Shown here: piece by piece, positions 62,363-64,000 of the stretch
Layout of the letters: every line of letters begins with the position of its first letter
Numbering within the stretch: the first letter of the stretch is position 1
Source of the DNA: Lysinibacillus piscis
GTDB lineage: Bacteria; Bacillota; Bacilli; Bacillales_A; Planococcaceae
DNA length: 64,000 nt
Reading direction: 5' to 3'
Assembly (NCBI RefSeq): GCF_026012395.1
Contig: NZ_BRZA01000002.1
Location: 372,001-436,000 of the forward strand
The notes under the pieces: model-generated
Database searches by the model: none
What the model saw: the letters and a program-made list of their open reading frames with translations, nothing else
What the model was told of the DNA's origin: nothing
Program-made: the position numbers and the translations under genes

Positions 62363-63805
62363 ATGAATAAAGTATTTAGTGCATTGCTATTAGTGACAGC
62401 ATTAGCAGCAATTGAAGGAACGATTGTCAGTACAGCGATTCCAAGTATTACGGCTGACTTATTAGGTGTGGATTTAATTAGCTGGATTTACTCCGCTTAT
62501 TTATTGGCATCTGCTATTGCAGCGATTATTTTTGGGAAATTGGCTGATTTATTTGGACGTAAACGTATGATTATCATTGGGATTTTGATTTTCCTAGTTG
62601 GTTCCATGCTTTGTGGGCTCGCACAATCGATGGAGCAGTTAATCATTTTCCGTGCAATCCAAGGTATTGGAGCAGGCTCGATTTTACCATTAACGCTGAC
62701 GATGGTAGGGGAATTGTTCCCCACGGAGAAAGCACGTGCTAAAGGACAAGGTTATTTAAGCATGGTATGGGGCGTGTCAGGTGTGATTGGGCCATTATTT
62801 GGTGGCTTTATTGTGGATAATATTTCATGGCATTATATTTTCTTCATTAATGTTCCATTTGGCTTAGCAGCGATTTATTTAATTGCGAAGCATTATCAAG
62901 AGGCAATTGTAGCTGTAAAACGTAAAATTGATTACTTAGGTGCGGTGTTATTTACGATTGGTATGATTGCATTACTATATGCCATTATTGACAATAGTAA
63001 AACACAGATGTGGCTATCGACACAGTCATTGTCTTTATATGCAGTAGCTATCGTATTTTTAGCCATATTTATTGTCGTGGAGTTACGTGCTGAAGAGCCG
63101 ATTATTCCACTATCCTTATTTAAAAATGGACGTTTGATGGCTGTTAATGGCTTAACATTAAGTGGTATGTCTGTCGTGATTGGCGTTACCGTATATATTC
63201 CTATTTTTGCCCAAAGTGTACTTGACAAAAATGCGACACAGGCTGGGTTAATGTTGACACCGTTGTCTGTACTTTGGACGGTCAATGCCATTGTAGCAGG
63301 TAATCTCATCGGGCGTTTAACAAATAAGCGCATTATTCAAATCGGTGCGATTTTATTAGTAGGTGGTACATTATTATTAGCTGGCTTATCAAGTACATCA
63401 GGAGAAGCTCGTGTCTATATTGGCTCTTCGATTGTAGGGCTTGGAATGGGCTTAATTATGCCGATGTTAATGATCTCTATTCAAAAAGTAGCTGATCCGA
63501 AACAGCTAGGTACATCGATTGGCTTAAATTCCTTTATGAATACATTTAGCCAAGCGTTAGGGGCAGCATTATTTGGTATGTTATTTAACATTGCGACAAG
63601 TGCGGATATGGCCTCACTTGGCAAAGGGGAAATTCAGCTAAACGGTGAGTTCGCTAAAGCGGGCTTTAGTGCGCAGGAAGTTCAATTTTTAAAGGATACG
63701 ATTGCAAATGGTGTAGGGTATGTTTATATAGCAGCACTTGTTTTTGCTGTGATGGCCTTTGTGCTTGCGTTCTTTATCGCTACAAAAACAAAACAACAAG
63801 CATAG
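62363..63805 (+). CDS. MFS multidrug exporter, DHA2 (14-helix) family
   Basis: A 480-residue transporter of the EmrB/QacA subfamily. The start MNKVFSALLLVTALAAIEGT matches the family motif (IVSTAIPSI, then SWIYSAYLLASAIA). Motif A is FGKLADLFGRKRMII and motif C lies near VWGVSGVIGPLFGG; about 14 membrane helices. It exports lipophilic drugs or dyes by proton antiport in characterised relatives; the substrate here is unknown. AGAGGTGACAGG precedes ATG 62363. No regulator gene is adjacent. Confidence 0.9.
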   Translation: MNKVFSALLLVTALAAIEGTIVSTAIPSITADLLGVDLISWIYSAYLLASAIAAIIFGKLADLFGRKRMIIIGILIFLVGSMLCGLAQSMEQLIIFRAIQGIGAGSILPLTLTMVGELFPTEKARAKGQGYLSMVWGVSGVIGPLFGGFIVDNISWHYIFFINVPFGLAAIYLIAKHYQEAIVAVKRKIDYLGAVLFTIGMIALLYAIIDNSKTQMWLSTQSLSLYAVAIVFLAIFIVVELRAEEPIIPLSLFKNGRLMAVNGLTLSGMSVVIGVTVYIPIFAQSVLDKNATQAGLMLTPLSVLWTVNAIVAGNLIGRLTNKRIIQIGAILLVGGTLLLAGLSSTSGEARVYIGSSIVGLGMGLIMPMLMISIQKVADPKQLGTSIGLNSFMNTFSQALGAALFGMLFNIATSADMASLGKGEIQLNGEFAKAGFSAQEVQFLKDTIANGVGYVYIAALVFAVMAFVLAFFIATKTKQQA

Positions 63806-63808
63806 TAG

Positions 63809-63846
63809 AAAGCCCAGAAGCATGGATGACATGGTTCTGGGCTTTT
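63809..63846 (+). terminator. Terminator of the MFS gene
   Basis: AAAGCCCAGAA (63809-63819) pairs perfectly with TTCTGGGCTTT (63835-63845), followed by T. Confidence 0.85.
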
Positions 63847-63879
63847 GTGTTATCTTGATTCAGCAAATGGTTTTTGTAT

Positions 63880-64000
63880 CGAAAGTGAAGCGTCAGATAC
63901 AGAAGCTCACTTCCGTTACAGGGAGGGGATGAATGCCTATGTTTACTTCCATAGAGTGGGTGTCCAAACGCCTGTATCTGTTGCTGACGCTGCGCTTTCG
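63880..64000. repeat. Inverted-repeat element, running to the window edge
   Basis: CGAAAGTGAAGCGTCAG (63880-63896) pairs with CTGACGCTGCGCTTTCG (63984-64000) at 15 of 17 positions. Just inside, ATACAG (63897-63902) pairs with CTGTAT (63972-63977), leaving a 6-base bulge. The arms enclose about 70 bases without a gene. The right end is exactly at the window edge, so the element may continue. It looks like a short MITE- or REP-like repeat. Confidence 0.5.

Overview
The window looks like a chromosomal segment of a low-GC, endospore-forming Firmicute, most likely Lysinibacillus or a close Bacillaceae/Planococcaceae relative. The evidence is AT-rich coding sequence, strong GGAGG-type ribosome sites, frequent TTG/GTG starts, sporulation genes (sigK, gpr, spoIIP), a comEA-comEB-comEC locus, and long runs of Bacillus subtilis gene order. 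The species is an inference from gene content; no 16S gene is present.

Layout. 1-2775: end of hisS, aspS, a dispersed repeat and a 6S RNA with its own promoter and terminator. 2820-10317: an amino-sugar island with a GntR/UTRA regulator under a perfect palindromic operator, a SIS protein, a divergent HPr and an Eis-like acetyltransferase. It continues with a lactose/cellobiose-type PTS (IIB, IIA, IIC), a MupG-type 6-phosphomuramidase and a BadF-type amino-sugar kinase. Operators related to the one at the regulator, plus cre sites, precede both halves. 10421-20640: tcdA, rarA divergent from cymR, cysteine desulfurase, mnmA, a TPR protein, an orphan eukaryote-type HisA and recD2. 20712-25442: an SH3/polysaccharide-deacetylase protein, an HpaB-type monooxygenase, and a CorA-type transporter behind an M-box riboswitch followed by a small ORF with its own attenuator-like hairpin. 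25448-31504: T-box-controlled alaS, ireB, ruvX, two DUF1292 genes and mltG. 31566-32500: a secreted toxin-like protein with a candidate immunity protein, inserted into the mltG-trmR interval. 33021-38969: the wobble-uridine modification genes trmR-trhP1-trhP2, then udk, greA, yrrS and mtnN. 39054-46980: sigK (uninterrupted), pssA divergent from psd, and yqeG-yqeH-aroE-yhbY-nadD-yqeK-rsfS-yqeM. 46992-49016: a reverse-strand ECF sigma factor, membrane protein and lipoprotein. 49215-59510: comEA-comEB-comEC, yqzM, holA, rpsT, gpr-spoIIP, a methyltransferase and lepA. 59619-64000: a Fic protein with an altered catalytic motif, a lipoprotein apparently started by ATT, yqeY, a HAD phosphatase, an MFS exporter and part of a repeat with inverted arms.

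How parts fit together. The backbone is housekeeping: tRNA charging and modification, ribosome assembly, NAD and phospholipid synthesis, competence and sporulation. The accessory parts are the amino-sugar island, the toxin/immunity insertion, the ECF cassette and the Fic/lipoprotein/MFS tail. The most noteworthy regions are the amino-sugar island with its shared operator/cre code, the two-stage leader of the CorA gene, and the toxin insertion flanked by what looks like a decayed copy of the mltG tail. All function calls come from reading motifs and gene order; no database search was run.
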